Of a stretch of 6,278 nt of DNA, positions 1 to 5,991 are shown piece after piece. This DNA comes from an uncultured bacterium (GTDB lineage Bacteria; Actinomycetota; Coriobacteriia; Coriobacteriales; Coriobacteriaceae). The notes under the pieces were generated by a model. The model made no database searches and had not been told where the DNA came from. It worked only from the letters and a program-made list of their open reading frames with translations. The translations under genes and the position numbers were made by a program. Location of the stretch: positions 1 through 6,278 of the forward strand of contig CAJMRP010000112.1 of NCBI GenBank assembly GCA_905215765.1, read 5' to 3'. Positions within the stretch are counted from its first letter, which is position 1, and each line of letters opens with the position of its first letter.

Positions 1-1491
1 TTCATCGGTGGCCTCCAGCCGGCCGTAGCGGATGTTCTCCATCACCGTGCCGGTGAACAGGTGCGTGTCCTGCAGCACAATGCCGAGCGACCCGCGCAGG
101 CTGGCCTTGGCAATGTGCTTGACGTCGATGCCGTCGTACGTGATCTCGCCGTCATCGACCTCGTAGAAGCGGTTGATGAGGTTGGTAATGGTCGTCTTGC
201 CGGCGCCCGTGGAGCCCACAAACGCAATCTTTTGCCCCGGCTTGGCAAACAGGTTGAGGTCCGTGAGCACGCGGGCGCCCGGCACCTAGGAAAAGTCCAC
301 GGCATGGAAGCGCACGTCGCCGGCAAGCGGGACCAAGCCGCACGTGAGCTCGGTGCCGTCGGCGGCCACCGCGCGGCCCGACTCATCAACGGTTGCCACG
401 TCATGCAAGTGCCCGTACGCGCCCACGCCCTGGCCCTCGGGAATCTTCCACGCCCACGCGGCGTCGCCCGTCTGCACCAGCTCCACGCAGCCCTCGTCCA
501 CCTCGGGCTCAAGGTCCATAGCCGCAAACAGGCGCTCGGCACCGGCCAACGCGTTGAGCAAGAAGTTGCCGAGCTGCGTAAACTGGTTGATGGGCATGGC
601 GGCCTGGCGCACAAAGACCAGGTAGCTTGCAAGTGCGCCCACATCGGCGAGCCCCTTGATGTAGAGCATGCCGCCCGCCACGGCGACGATGGCATAGTTG
701 ACGTAGCCAATCACGACGGTCATGGGCACCATGGAGTTGGCATAGCTCACGGCGGCGGTGCCGGTGCGGCAAAGCTCGTCGTTGCGGCAGGTGAAGCCGG
801 CGACATTCGCCGCCTCGCGGTTAAAGACCTTGATGACCTTTTGGCCCGAGACCATCTCTTCGACGTATCCGTCCAGGTCGCCAAGCGATGCCTGCTGGGC
901 GGCAAAGAAGCGCTTAGAGCGCGCGCCCGAGTAGCGCGCATACAGCACAATGGCCGCATCGCACACGAGCGTGATAATCGTGAGCTGCCAGTTAAGGATG
1001 ATGAGCATAGCCGTGGTGCCCACAACCTGAATGGCGGCCTGAATCACGTTGGCAAAGCTGTTGTTAAGCGCCTCGGAGACGGTGTCGACGTCGTTGGTGA
1101 AAAAACTCATGATGTCGCCCGAGCGCGTGCTGTCAAAATAACTGAGCGGCAGCGCCTGGATGTGCGCGAACAGGTCGCGGCGAATATCGGACACCACGTG
1201 TTGGGCCGCGCGCACCATGATCTGTGAGTAGCCCAGGGCCGAGAGCACGCCCGCGGCGTAGATGATCGCCGTCAGGATGACCTGCTTGGCGAGCAGTTCC
1301 TCCCCGCCCGTGGCCAAACCGTTAACGATGGGGCGCACCATGTAGGTGCCGGCGAGGCTCGCGATGGCGGCAACGGAGACGAGCACGCCCACCGCGAGCA
1401 ACGAGAACTTGGCATGCCCCATGTAGGAGAGCAAGCGGCGCACAGTGCGCTTGAGGTCGGCCGGGCGTGCTTGGGCTGCGGTCTTAGGCAT
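1..1491 (-). pseudogene. ABC exporter half-transporter (catalytic partner), broken by in-frame TAG; runs off left edge
   Basis: This is the second subunit of a heterodimeric ABC exporter (membrane domain plus ATPase), probably for drugs or lipids; the substrate is unknown. The ATG at 1491 is chosen because a purine-rich site (AAGGGGGTG) lies 6 nt upstream and the start overlaps the upstream gene's stop by 8 bp. A longer frame up to 1611 only shadows that gene. Hydrophobic segments lie near residues 29-51, 71-94, 147-167, 169-187, 255-277 and 283-303. A coupling-helix-like stretch (EEMVSGQKVIKVFNRE) spans 211-226. An insert of about 60 residues (330-390) precedes the ATPase domain. Codon 402 is TAG, where relatives have Tyr after VDFS. 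Beyond it the same frame reads on with a perfect Walker A (GSTGAGKTT, 426-434) and Q-loop (VLQDTHLF, Gln474) to codon 497 at the window edge. Translation as written gives 401 residues without an ATPase domain. The signature, Walker B and H-loop lie outside the window. It is either a fresh pseudogene or a base-call error. Confidence 0.85.
286..288 (-). other. In-frame amber codon at the A-loop Tyr position
   Basis: The minus-strand codons read GTG GAC TTT TCC TAG GTG CCG GGC, giving VDFS-stop-VPG. In ABC ATPases this position (F-x-Y before the first strands of the nucleotide-binding domain) is the aromatic A-loop residue that stacks on adenine; the partner subunit has VSFKY here. One change from TAC or TAT would create the stop. 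There is no frame change: Walker A follows about 24 codons later in the same frame. The TAG sits in the palindrome CCTAGG. TAG ends the MATE, MerR and small ligA-linked genes nearby, so general reassignment of TAG is unlikely. Confidence 0.9.
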
Positions 1492-3313
1492 GACGCTCAC
1501 CCCCTTCCAAGGGCGATCCGCATGCGACGGAGGAAAACGGATCATTCGCGCAACCATCGTCGCTGCCGTCGCCGGCGTCCGCGTTCCTCGCAAACTCCAT
1601 CTGCGAGGCATAAATCTCCTGGTATATGTTGTCGCCCGCTAGCAGTTCCTCGTGCGTGCCCACGCCGTGGACACGACCGTCGTCCAACACCACAATGCGA
1701 TCGGCATCCATGACGCTCGCGATACGCTGGGCGATGATGAGCACGGTCGTATCGGGGATCCGAGCGATGTGCTCGCGAATCTTAGCGTCGGTCGCCATAT
1801 CGACCGCGCTGGTGGAGTCATCAAAAATGAGCACGCGCGGATGCTTGAGCAGCGTGCGCGCGATGCACAGGCGTTGCTTCTGGCCACCCGAGACACCGGC
1901 GCCGCCTTGGCCCAACTCGCCGTCCAGCCCGCCGATGCGATCAAGGAACTCGTCCACGCACGCCGCGCGGCAAGCCGCGAGGAGCTCATCGTCCGACGCC
2001 TGCGGATTGCCCCACTGCAGGTTCTCGCGCACGGTACCCGTAAACAGCACATTCTTTTGCAGCACAATGCCCACGGCGTCGCGTAGGGTCGCGAGGTCGT
2101 AGTCACGCACGTCACGTCCGCCCACAAGCACGGCGCCCTCGGTAGCGTCGTACAGGCGCGCAATCAGCTGCACAAGCGAGCTCTTGCCCGATCCCGTGCC
2201 GCCGAGGATGCCCACCGTCGAGCCGCTCTCGATGCGAAGGTCGATATGCTCGAGCACATCCTCAGCTGCATCCGCGCGGTATTTAAAGGAAACGTCGCGA
2301 AACTCGATACTGCCGTCCGCTGGCGCCGCAATCGCGAGGTCTCCCGCGGGGTTGGCGATAAAGGGCTCCTCATCGAGCACCTCGGCGATACGGCCCACAC
2401 TCGTAAGAGCGCGCGTGAGCAGCAAAAACACGTTGGAAATCATCATGAGCGAATTCATGATCAGCAGCACGTAGCTCATAAAGCCCGTGAGCGAGCCCAC
2501 GCCCAGCTTGCCGGCGAGAATCATGTGGCCGCCAATCCACAGGATGGAGAGCGCAGCCACGTACATCGACAGCTGAAACACCGGCAGGTTGAGCACCGCG
2601 TTGCCGAAGGTCTTGGTCGCCGTGCCGGCGAGCTCGGTATTGACGGTGTCGAACTTGGCCTCCTCGTGCTCGGTACGAACGTAGGCCTTGACGGCACGCA
2701 CGGCGGTGAGGTCTTCCTGTACCACGCCGTTGAGGTGGTCCATCGAGGTCTGGAGTTGGCGGTAGAGCGGACTGACGCGATAGGTGATGACGCCCAGTAC
2801 GATTGCCAGCACGGGCAAGATGATCGCAAAGACGTTGGCGAGCGGGCGCGACAGCATCAGCGCGTAGATAAGGCCGACGATAAGCGTCACCGGGCCGCGC
2901 ACCATAGGGCGAAAGCCGTTGCCCACAGCATTTTGGATAACGGTGATGTCCTTGGTCATGCGGGTGACGAGCGAGCTGGCATCGTAGTTGTCCAGGTTAC
3001 CAAAAGCGAGCGTCTGAATCTTTTTGTACTCGGCCTCGCGCAGGTTAGCGCCTAGGCCCGAGGCAACGCGGGCGGACGTGCGGGCATAACCCAAGCCCAG
3101 TACCAGCGAAAGCGCGGCGCACACCAACATGTACGCGCCCTGCAGCAGCATGTAGTTGATATCACCCGCAGGCACGCCCACATCGATGATGTTGGCCATG
3201 ATGACCGGGATAAACAGCTCGAGCACCGTCTCGACCGACACAAAGAACACGCCGAGGATGGCATCGCGACGGTATGCCCCTAGATAGGAAAACAGTATTT
3301 TGAGATTGCGCAC
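1484..3313 (-). CDS. ABC exporter half-transporter, degenerate-site subunit (TM287-like)
   Basis: This is a 609-residue membrane-ATPase fusion, the normal length for an ABC half-exporter. The membrane domain covers about residues 1-310, with hydrophobic segments near 18-40, 57-76, 138-155, 158-178, 245-266 and 275-300. The ATPase domain covers about 335-570: A-loop Tyr345 (VSFKY), Walker A G371-S378, Q-loop Gln419, signature VSGGQ at 474-478, Walker B VLIFD ending at Asp498, D-loop SAVD at 502-505. Two key residues are altered: Asp499 replaces the catalytic Glu after Walker B, and Gln529 (IIAQR) replaces the switch His. The same pair of changes marks the degenerate subunit of heterodimers such as TM287/288 (recalled family knowledge), so the partner at 1491 should carry the active site. 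The start is GTG; GGGGG 10 nt upstream is a modest ribosome site. A Gly/Ser/Asp-rich tail (about 577-609) has no clear function. It is the first gene of the operon, with a promoter at 3355-3382. Confidence 0.93.
   Translation of the reverse strand: MRNLKILFSYLGAYRRDAILGVFFVSVETVLELFIPVIMANIIDVGVPAGDINYMLLQGAYMLVCAALSLVLGLGYARTSARVASGLGANLREAEYKKIQTLAFGNLDNYDASSLVTRMTKDITVIQNAVGNGFRPMVRGPVTLIVGLIYALMLSRPLANVFAIILPVLAIVLGVITYRVSPLYRQLQTSMDHLNGVVQEDLTAVRAVKAYVRTEHEEAKFDTVNTELAGTATKTFGNAVLNLPVFQLSMYVAALSILWIGGHMILAGKLGVGSLTGFMSYVLLIMNSLMMISNVFLLLTRALTSVGRIAEVLDEEPFIANPAGDLAIAAPADGSIEFRDVSFKYRADAAEDVLEHIDLRIESGSTVGILGGTGSGKSSLVQLIARLYDATEGAVLVGGRDVRDYDLATLRDAVGIVLQKNVLFTGTVRENLQWGNPQASDDELLAACRAACVDEFLDRIGGLDGELGQGGAGVSGGQKQRLCIARTLLKHPRVLIFDDSTSAVDMATDAKIREHIARIPDTTVLIIAQRIASVMDADRIVVLDDGRVHGVGTHEELLAGDNIYQEIYASQMEFARNADAGDGSDDGCANDPFSSVACGSPLEGGERHA
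1498..1506 (-). promoter_or_regulatory. Ribosome binding site deciding the second ABC gene's start
   Basis: On the minus strand AAGGGGGTG lies inside the last codons of the upstream ABC gene, 6 nt before the ATG at 1491. With the 8-bp overlap (ATGCCTAA contains the start of one gene and the stop of the other), this points to translational coupling, which suits two subunits needed in equal amounts. Confidence 0.65.
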
Positions 3314-3354
3314 GCAGATTCAACCCCCATCAAACGTTGTTCGCAAACGCACGT

Positions 3355-3374
3355 ATTATTGCGCGCCGAATAAT
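3355..3374. repeat. Inverted repeat over the ABC promoter -10 box (possible operator)
   Basis: ATTATT at 3355-3360 and AATAAT at 3369-3374 are perfect complements separated by 8 GC-rich bases (GCGCGCCG). The left arm is the -10 box of the minus-strand promoter and the right arm lies in its spacer. A protein binding this dyad would cover the polymerase site. The binding protein is unknown; the arms are short and AT-rich, so chance cannot be excluded. Confidence 0.4.
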
Positions 3375-3378
3375 GGTG
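3368..3378 (+). repeat. 11-bp direct repeat GAATAATGGTG, copy 1
   Basis: GAATAATGGTG recurs exactly at 3455-3465, 87 bp away. This copy overlaps the right arm of the dyad and the edge of the -35 box of the ABC promoter. Confidence 0.45.
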
Positions 3379-3441
3379 TCAAGTATTCCGAAATCGTTTT
3401 CTGCAAGGTTAGCGCCGGCGGCGAGTTCTCGTGATGTGTGT

Positions 3442-3465
3442 CCATATTCACTCGGAATAATGGTG
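3442..3465. repeat. Second dyad carrying copy 2 of GAATAATGGTG
   Basis: Arms CCATATTC (3442-3449) and GAATAATGG (3455-3463) are complementary apart from one extra base and are separated by 5 bases (ACTCG). The exact 11-bp repeat GAATAATGGTG ends at 3465. TCGGAATA at 3452-3459 is also the exact reverse complement of TATTCCGA at 3384-3391. Together these suggest a second site for whatever binds at the ABC promoter. It lies upstream of that promoter and about 35 bp upstream of the MATE -35 box. Function is inferred only. Confidence 0.4.
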
Positions 3466-3500
3466 CGCGAGACTCTTTCGCTCCGGCGTCATCACAAACC

Positions 3501-3531
3501 TTGACTCTACAATCGTTGTAGGGTTTTCACT
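3501..3531 (+). promoter_or_regulatory. MerR-type promoter for the MATE gene (19-bp spacer)
   Basis: The -35 box TTGACT (3501-3506) is followed by a 19-bp spacer and TTCACT (3526-3531) as the likely -10 box, which is a weak match. A 19-bp spacer is too long for free sigma-70 activity and is the hallmark of promoters that MerR-family activators untwist. The predicted transcript would start near 3538, about 34 nt before the MATE ATG. A TACACT at 3531-3536 would give a 24-bp spacer and is less plausible. Confidence 0.65.
3507..3523. promoter_or_regulatory. Operator dyad for a MerR-family regulator
   Basis: CTACAA (3507-3512) and TTGTAG (3516-3521) are perfect complements around the central TCG, and with flanks the arms match at seven of eight positions (CTCTACAA against CCCTACAA). 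The dyad fills the spacer of the promoter at 3501-3531, as in known MerR-family targets such as those of SoxR and ZntR. The MerR-family gene at 4975 is the obvious candidate to bind it. Confidence 0.65.
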
Positions 3532-3571
3532 ACACTGGTAGCTAAACGAACCCAGCCAGAAAGCCCCGCCC

Positions 3572-4918
3572 ATGGAACACGACCTCACACGCGGCAGTGT
3601 CCTTAAGACCATCGCGGTCTTTGCCCTGCCCTATATGCTCTCGTACTTTTTGCAGATGCTCTACGGCATGGCCGACCTGTACATGATGGGGCAGTTTAGC
3701 GGCGCCGCCGGCATCACCGCCGTGGGCAATGGCGCGCAGACGCTCTATATCATTACCGTGACGCTCGTGGGCCTGGCCATGGGAACGACGGTCATCGTCG
3801 GTCACGCCGTGGGCTCGCGCCGGTTTGACCGCGCCGAGACCGCCATCGGCAATACCATCACGCTCTTTATGGGTGTCTCGGTGGTACTGGCCGCTGTCCT
3901 GCTCGCGCTGTGCCCGCAAATCGTGGCACTCATTGGCACGCCGGCCGAGGCGGTCGAAGGAACCGCCGCCTACCTGCGCATCTGCTTTGTCGGCATTCCG
4001 TTTATCGCCGCATACAACATCCTCTCGGCCATCTTTCGCGGCCTAGGCGATTCGCGCTCGCCCATGTACGTGATCGGCGTGGCATGCATCATCAACATCG
4101 CGCTCGACTTTCTGTTTATCGGGCACATGGGACTCGGCCCCGTGGGCGCGGCGCTCGGCACGGTAACCGCCCAGACGGCCAGCGTTGCCCTCGCACTCGT
4201 GTGGCTCAAGAGCCGCCGCACGAACATCCACGTTAAGCGCAGCGACCTGCGCCCCCAGCCCGAGGTGCTCGGCAGTATTCTTAAGATCGGCGTGCCCGTG
4301 GCCGTGCAGGACGGCTGCATCCAGGTGGCGTTTATGTTTATTACCGTCATCGCCAACCATCGTGGCCTGGTCGACGCCGCTGCCGTGGGCCTGGTCGAGA
4401 AGATGATCAGCTTCTTGTTCATTGTGCCGAGTTCCATGGGCGCCACCGTCAGCGCGCTCACGGCGCAAAACGCCGGCGCGGGCAAGGGCGACCGCGCGCT
4501 TCAGGTACTCAAAGACGCCATGACCATCTCGGTGGTGTACGGTTGCTTGATCACGGCGCTGATGTGGCTGGTGGCACCGGCGTTTATTGGCTTTTTTGCC
4601 AAGGACGCTGCAGTGGTCACCGCCGGCACCGGCTATATGCGCAGTTATATTTTCGACGCGATTTTTGCCGGCATCCACATTTGCTTTAGCGGCTTTTTCG
4701 CTGCGTATGGCAAGAGCTACATCGGCTTTGCGCACAACGTGCTAGCCGTGGCGCTCATTCGCGTGCCGGGCGCGTGGCTGCTGTCGAACGCCTATTCCGA
4801 TACGTTGTTTCCCATGGGCATCGCCTCGCCGTGCGGATCGATTTTATCAGCAGTCATCTGTGTTATCGCGTTTACCGTGCTCAACCGACGCGGGGCTTTT
4901 GACAAGTTGGTAGCGTAG
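3572..4918 (+). CDS. MATE-family multidrug efflux transporter
   Basis: This 448-residue membrane protein should export cationic drugs or metabolites in exchange for Na+ or H+. The length and the run of about 12 hydrophobic segments match the MATE family. Visible signatures are the N-terminal ALPYMLSYFLQMLYGMADLYMMG (18-40), in which the first half's opening helix sits; the loop RGLGDSRSPM (156-165); and in the second half the stretch around EKMISFLFIVPSSMGA (276-291) followed by TAQNAGAGKGDRA (297-309). The ATG at 3572 is the only plausible start: an in-frame TAG lies at 3539 and no other start codon lies between. Its ribosome site is weak (AGAAAG about 10 nt upstream). It stops with TAG. It sits behind a MerR-type promoter and 56 nt before a MerR-family gene, so drug-induced expression is likely. 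The substrate cannot be told from sequence. Confidence 0.95.
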   Translation: MEHDLTRGSVLKTIAVFALPYMLSYFLQMLYGMADLYMMGQFSGAAGITAVGNGAQTLYIITVTLVGLAMGTTVIVGHAVGSRRFDRAETAIGNTITLFMGVSVVLAAVLLALCPQIVALIGTPAEAVEGTAAYLRICFVGIPFIAAYNILSAIFRGLGDSRSPMYVIGVACIINIALDFLFIGHMGLGPVGAALGTVTAQTASVALALVWLKSRRTNIHVKRSDLRPQPEVLGSILKIGVPVAVQDGCIQVAFMFITVIANHRGLVDAAAVGLVEKMISFLFIVPSSMGATVSALTAQNAGAGKGDRALQVLKDAMTISVVYGCLITALMWLVAPAFIGFFAKDAAVVTAGTGYMRSYIFDAIFAGIHICFSGFFAAYGKSYIGFAHNVLAVALIRVPGAWLLSNAYSDTLFPMGIASPCGSILSAVICVIAFTVLNRRGAFDKLVA

Positions 4919-4919
4919 C

Positions 4920-4956
4920 GGGGCAACGCGAGTCTGACGCCCCTCCCCTGCTTTTT
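4920..4956 (+). terminator. Weak hairpin with T-run between the MATE and MerR genes (possible attenuator)
   Basis: GGGGC (4920-4924) can pair with GCCCC (4939-4943) around a 14-nt loop, and TTTTT follows at 4952-4956. The stem is only 5 bp and the T-run starts 8 nt after it, so any termination would be partial. It could lower MerR expression relative to MATE. Confidence 0.22.
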
Positions 4957-4960
4957 GCCG

Positions 4961-4967
4961 AAAGGAG
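4961..4967 (+). promoter_or_regulatory. Ribosome binding site deciding the GTG start of the MerR gene
   Basis: AAAGGAG lies 7 nt before the GTG at 4975, which is ideal spacing. The alternative ATG at 4984 would be 16 nt away, so the GTG start is preferred. Confidence 0.75.
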
Positions 4968-4974
4968 CGGTCCT

Positions 4975-5820
4975 GTGACCGACATGCCAAGTGAACATAC
5001 TGAGGGCCTGCTCCGTATTGGCGAGGTGGCGCGCCTGTTTAACCTGAGCGTGGGCACGCTGCGCCATTACGAGCAGATGGGCTTGCTGGACCCGGCGCAC
5101 ATCGATCCGGCGAGTGGGTACCGCTACTACGGATCGCGGCAGCTCTCAACTCTCAACACCATCAGCCACCTGCGTGTTCTCGACTTGCCGTTGGCGCAGA
5201 TTCGCGAGTTCGTGACCACGCGCGATGTGGACCTCATGCAGCGGCAGCTAGCTCAGCAGCAGGAGCTCATCGAGCGCAAGCGCCGCGAGCTGGAGCGCGT
5301 GTCGCGCAAGATCGATAACCGGCTTGCGCTGCTGCACGATGCCTTGAACACCAAGCTCGATACCATTTGCACAATCGATGCGCCCGAACTTCGCTGCGCC
5401 GTGCTGCGCGAACGCGTCAACCCTACCGACGCCTATGCGCTGGAGTGGCAGATTCGTCAATTGCAGAAGGGCCAGCACGAGACCTTTGTCTTCCTGGGCA
5501 ACTTGGGCGTTGGGATTGGCGCCGAGCGTCTGGCCGCCGGCGACTTTGATGGCTACGACGAGGTCTTTCTGCTGCTCGACGATACCGATGAATACCTGGG
5601 CGATGTCGAGACACGGCCCGCCGCACGCTGCCTGACTATAAGCTTCCGCGGCACGCACGGGCAAGCGGGTCCGCGCTACGAGCAGCTGCTCGGCTATATG
5701 CGCGAGCACTGCCTGACACCCGCCGGGCCTTCGCGCGAGATCGCCCTTATCGATGACATCATCAGCGACGACCCGGCGACCTACGTGACGCAAATCACGG
5801 TGCCCGTATCGCTAGGCTAG
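4975..5820 (+). CDS. MerR-family transcriptional regulator with effector-binding domain (BmrR-like)
   Basis: This 281-residue protein is a drug-sensing regulator of the BmrR type. An N-terminal winged helix-turn-helix covers about residues 12-80. LLRIGEVARLFNLSVGTLRHYE is the classic MerR start and the wing is DPASGYRYY (44-52). A charged helix rich in Gln, Glu and Arg (about 86-125) is the dimer coiled coil. Residues about 135-281 resemble the GyrI-like/BmrR C-terminal ligand domain, ending in the typical beta-strand pattern (YVTQITVPVS). The cysteine pattern of metal-sensing MerR proteins is absent. It follows the MATE gene by 56 nt on the same strand. The likely target is the dyad at 3507-3523, which would make the pair self-regulating if they are co-transcribed; no strong separate promoter was seen in the gap. 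Its last 9 bp overlap the end of a convergent small gene. Confidence 0.93.
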   Translation: MTDMPSEHTEGLLRIGEVARLFNLSVGTLRHYEQMGLLDPAHIDPASGYRYYGSRQLSTLNTISHLRVLDLPLAQIREFVTTRDVDLMQRQLAQQQELIERKRRELERVSRKIDNRLALLHDALNTKLDTICTIDAPELRCAVLRERVNPTDAYALEWQIRQLQKGQHETFVFLGNLGVGIGAERLAAGDFDGYDEVFLLLDDTDEYLGDVETRPAARCLTISFRGTHGQAGPRYEQLLGYMREHCLTPAGPSREIALIDDIISDDPATYVTQITVPVSLG

Positions 5821-5991
5821 ACCGAACCTCGTCTCTAGCTCGGTCAACGCCTCAAAAGCATCGCGAGACGCACCTGCCAAGCGCTCACGTTCCGCAATGC
5901 GAATTCGCGCCATCAGGTGCTCTTTTGCCTGCCCTTGGGCGTGCTTCGTGCGCCCTTCCGCCTGCGAGCAATTGCGATTCTCTATATCCAT
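5812..5991 (-). CDS. Small hypothetical protein (59 aa) coupled to ligA
   Basis: I do not recognise this protein. It runs from an ATG at 5991 to a TAG at 5814-5812. The start shares one base with the ligA stop (TAATG), and GGAGG lies 4 nt upstream within the last ligA codons, a normal arrangement for translational coupling. The product begins MDIENRNCSQ and is very polar. The central and C-terminal parts (HLMARIRIAERERLAG, then DAFEALTELETRFGLA) look like two charged amphipathic helices; there is no membrane segment or signal peptide. The only Cys is residue 8. It fills the gap between ligA and the MerR gene almost exactly and converges on the latter, overlapping its end by 9 bp. No toxin-like partner is visible beside it. 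Coding status is supported by start context, not by known homology. Confidence 0.55.
   Translation of the reverse strand: MDIENRNCSQAEGRTKHAQGQAKEHLMARIRIAERERLAGASRDAFEALTELETRFGLA

Larger units (their letters stand above)
3355..3382 (-). promoter_or_regulatory. Sigma-70-type promoter for the ABC exporter operon
   Basis: Read on the minus strand, the -35 box TTGACA (3382-3377) is a perfect consensus. It is followed by a 16-bp spacer and the -10 box AATAAT (3360-3355, five of six matches to TATAAT). Transcription would begin near 3348, leaving a leader of about 35 nt before the GTG at 3313. The -10 box is one arm of an inverted repeat, so the promoter may be repressed by a protein bound there. 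Confidence 0.6.

Noticed and set aside
286..288. Genetic code with TAG reassigned to an amino acid
   Set aside because: TAG closes the MATE, MerR and small ligA-linked genes at the expected family or junction lengths, and only one internal TAG was found in a conserved frame.
61..1227. Long plus-strand open frame (388 codons) opposite the second ABC gene
   Set aside because: It is antisense to a clear ABC transporter; its composition (many His, Arg and Ala) is typical of a GC-rich shadow frame.
1492..1611. Longer N-terminus for the second ABC gene starting at 1611
   Set aside because: The extra 40 residues shadow the upstream ABC gene's 3' end in another frame, lack family similarity, and the ATG at 1491 has a strong ribosome site.
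2246..3055. Long plus-strand open frame (269 codons) opposite the first ABC gene
   Set aside because: Same reason: an antisense shadow with no recognisable domain and no ribosome site noted.
4043..4735. Minus-strand open frame (230 codons) opposite the MATE gene
   Set aside because: Antisense to a strongly supported MATE protein, with a His/Ala-rich shadow composition.
4916..4978. Readthrough of the MATE TAG stop into a 19-codon tail ending at a TGA that overlaps the MerR GTG (GTGA)
   Set aside because: The arrangement is tempting given the amber codon in the ABC gene, but the tail (rich in Pro, Leu and Gly) resembles no MATE end, and the MerR gene has its own good ribosome site. Coincidence is more likely.
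5820..5845. Inverted repeat GACCGA / TCGGTC as a bidirectional terminator
   Set aside because: The 6-bp stem has a 14-nt loop and no T-run on either strand, and it lies inside the small gene.
5812..5991. Small ligA-linked gene as an antitoxin of a toxin-antitoxin pair
   Set aside because: The C-terminal helix loosely recalls antitoxin tails, but there is no DNA-binding motif I can name and no adjacent toxin; the next gene converges and is a MerR regulator.
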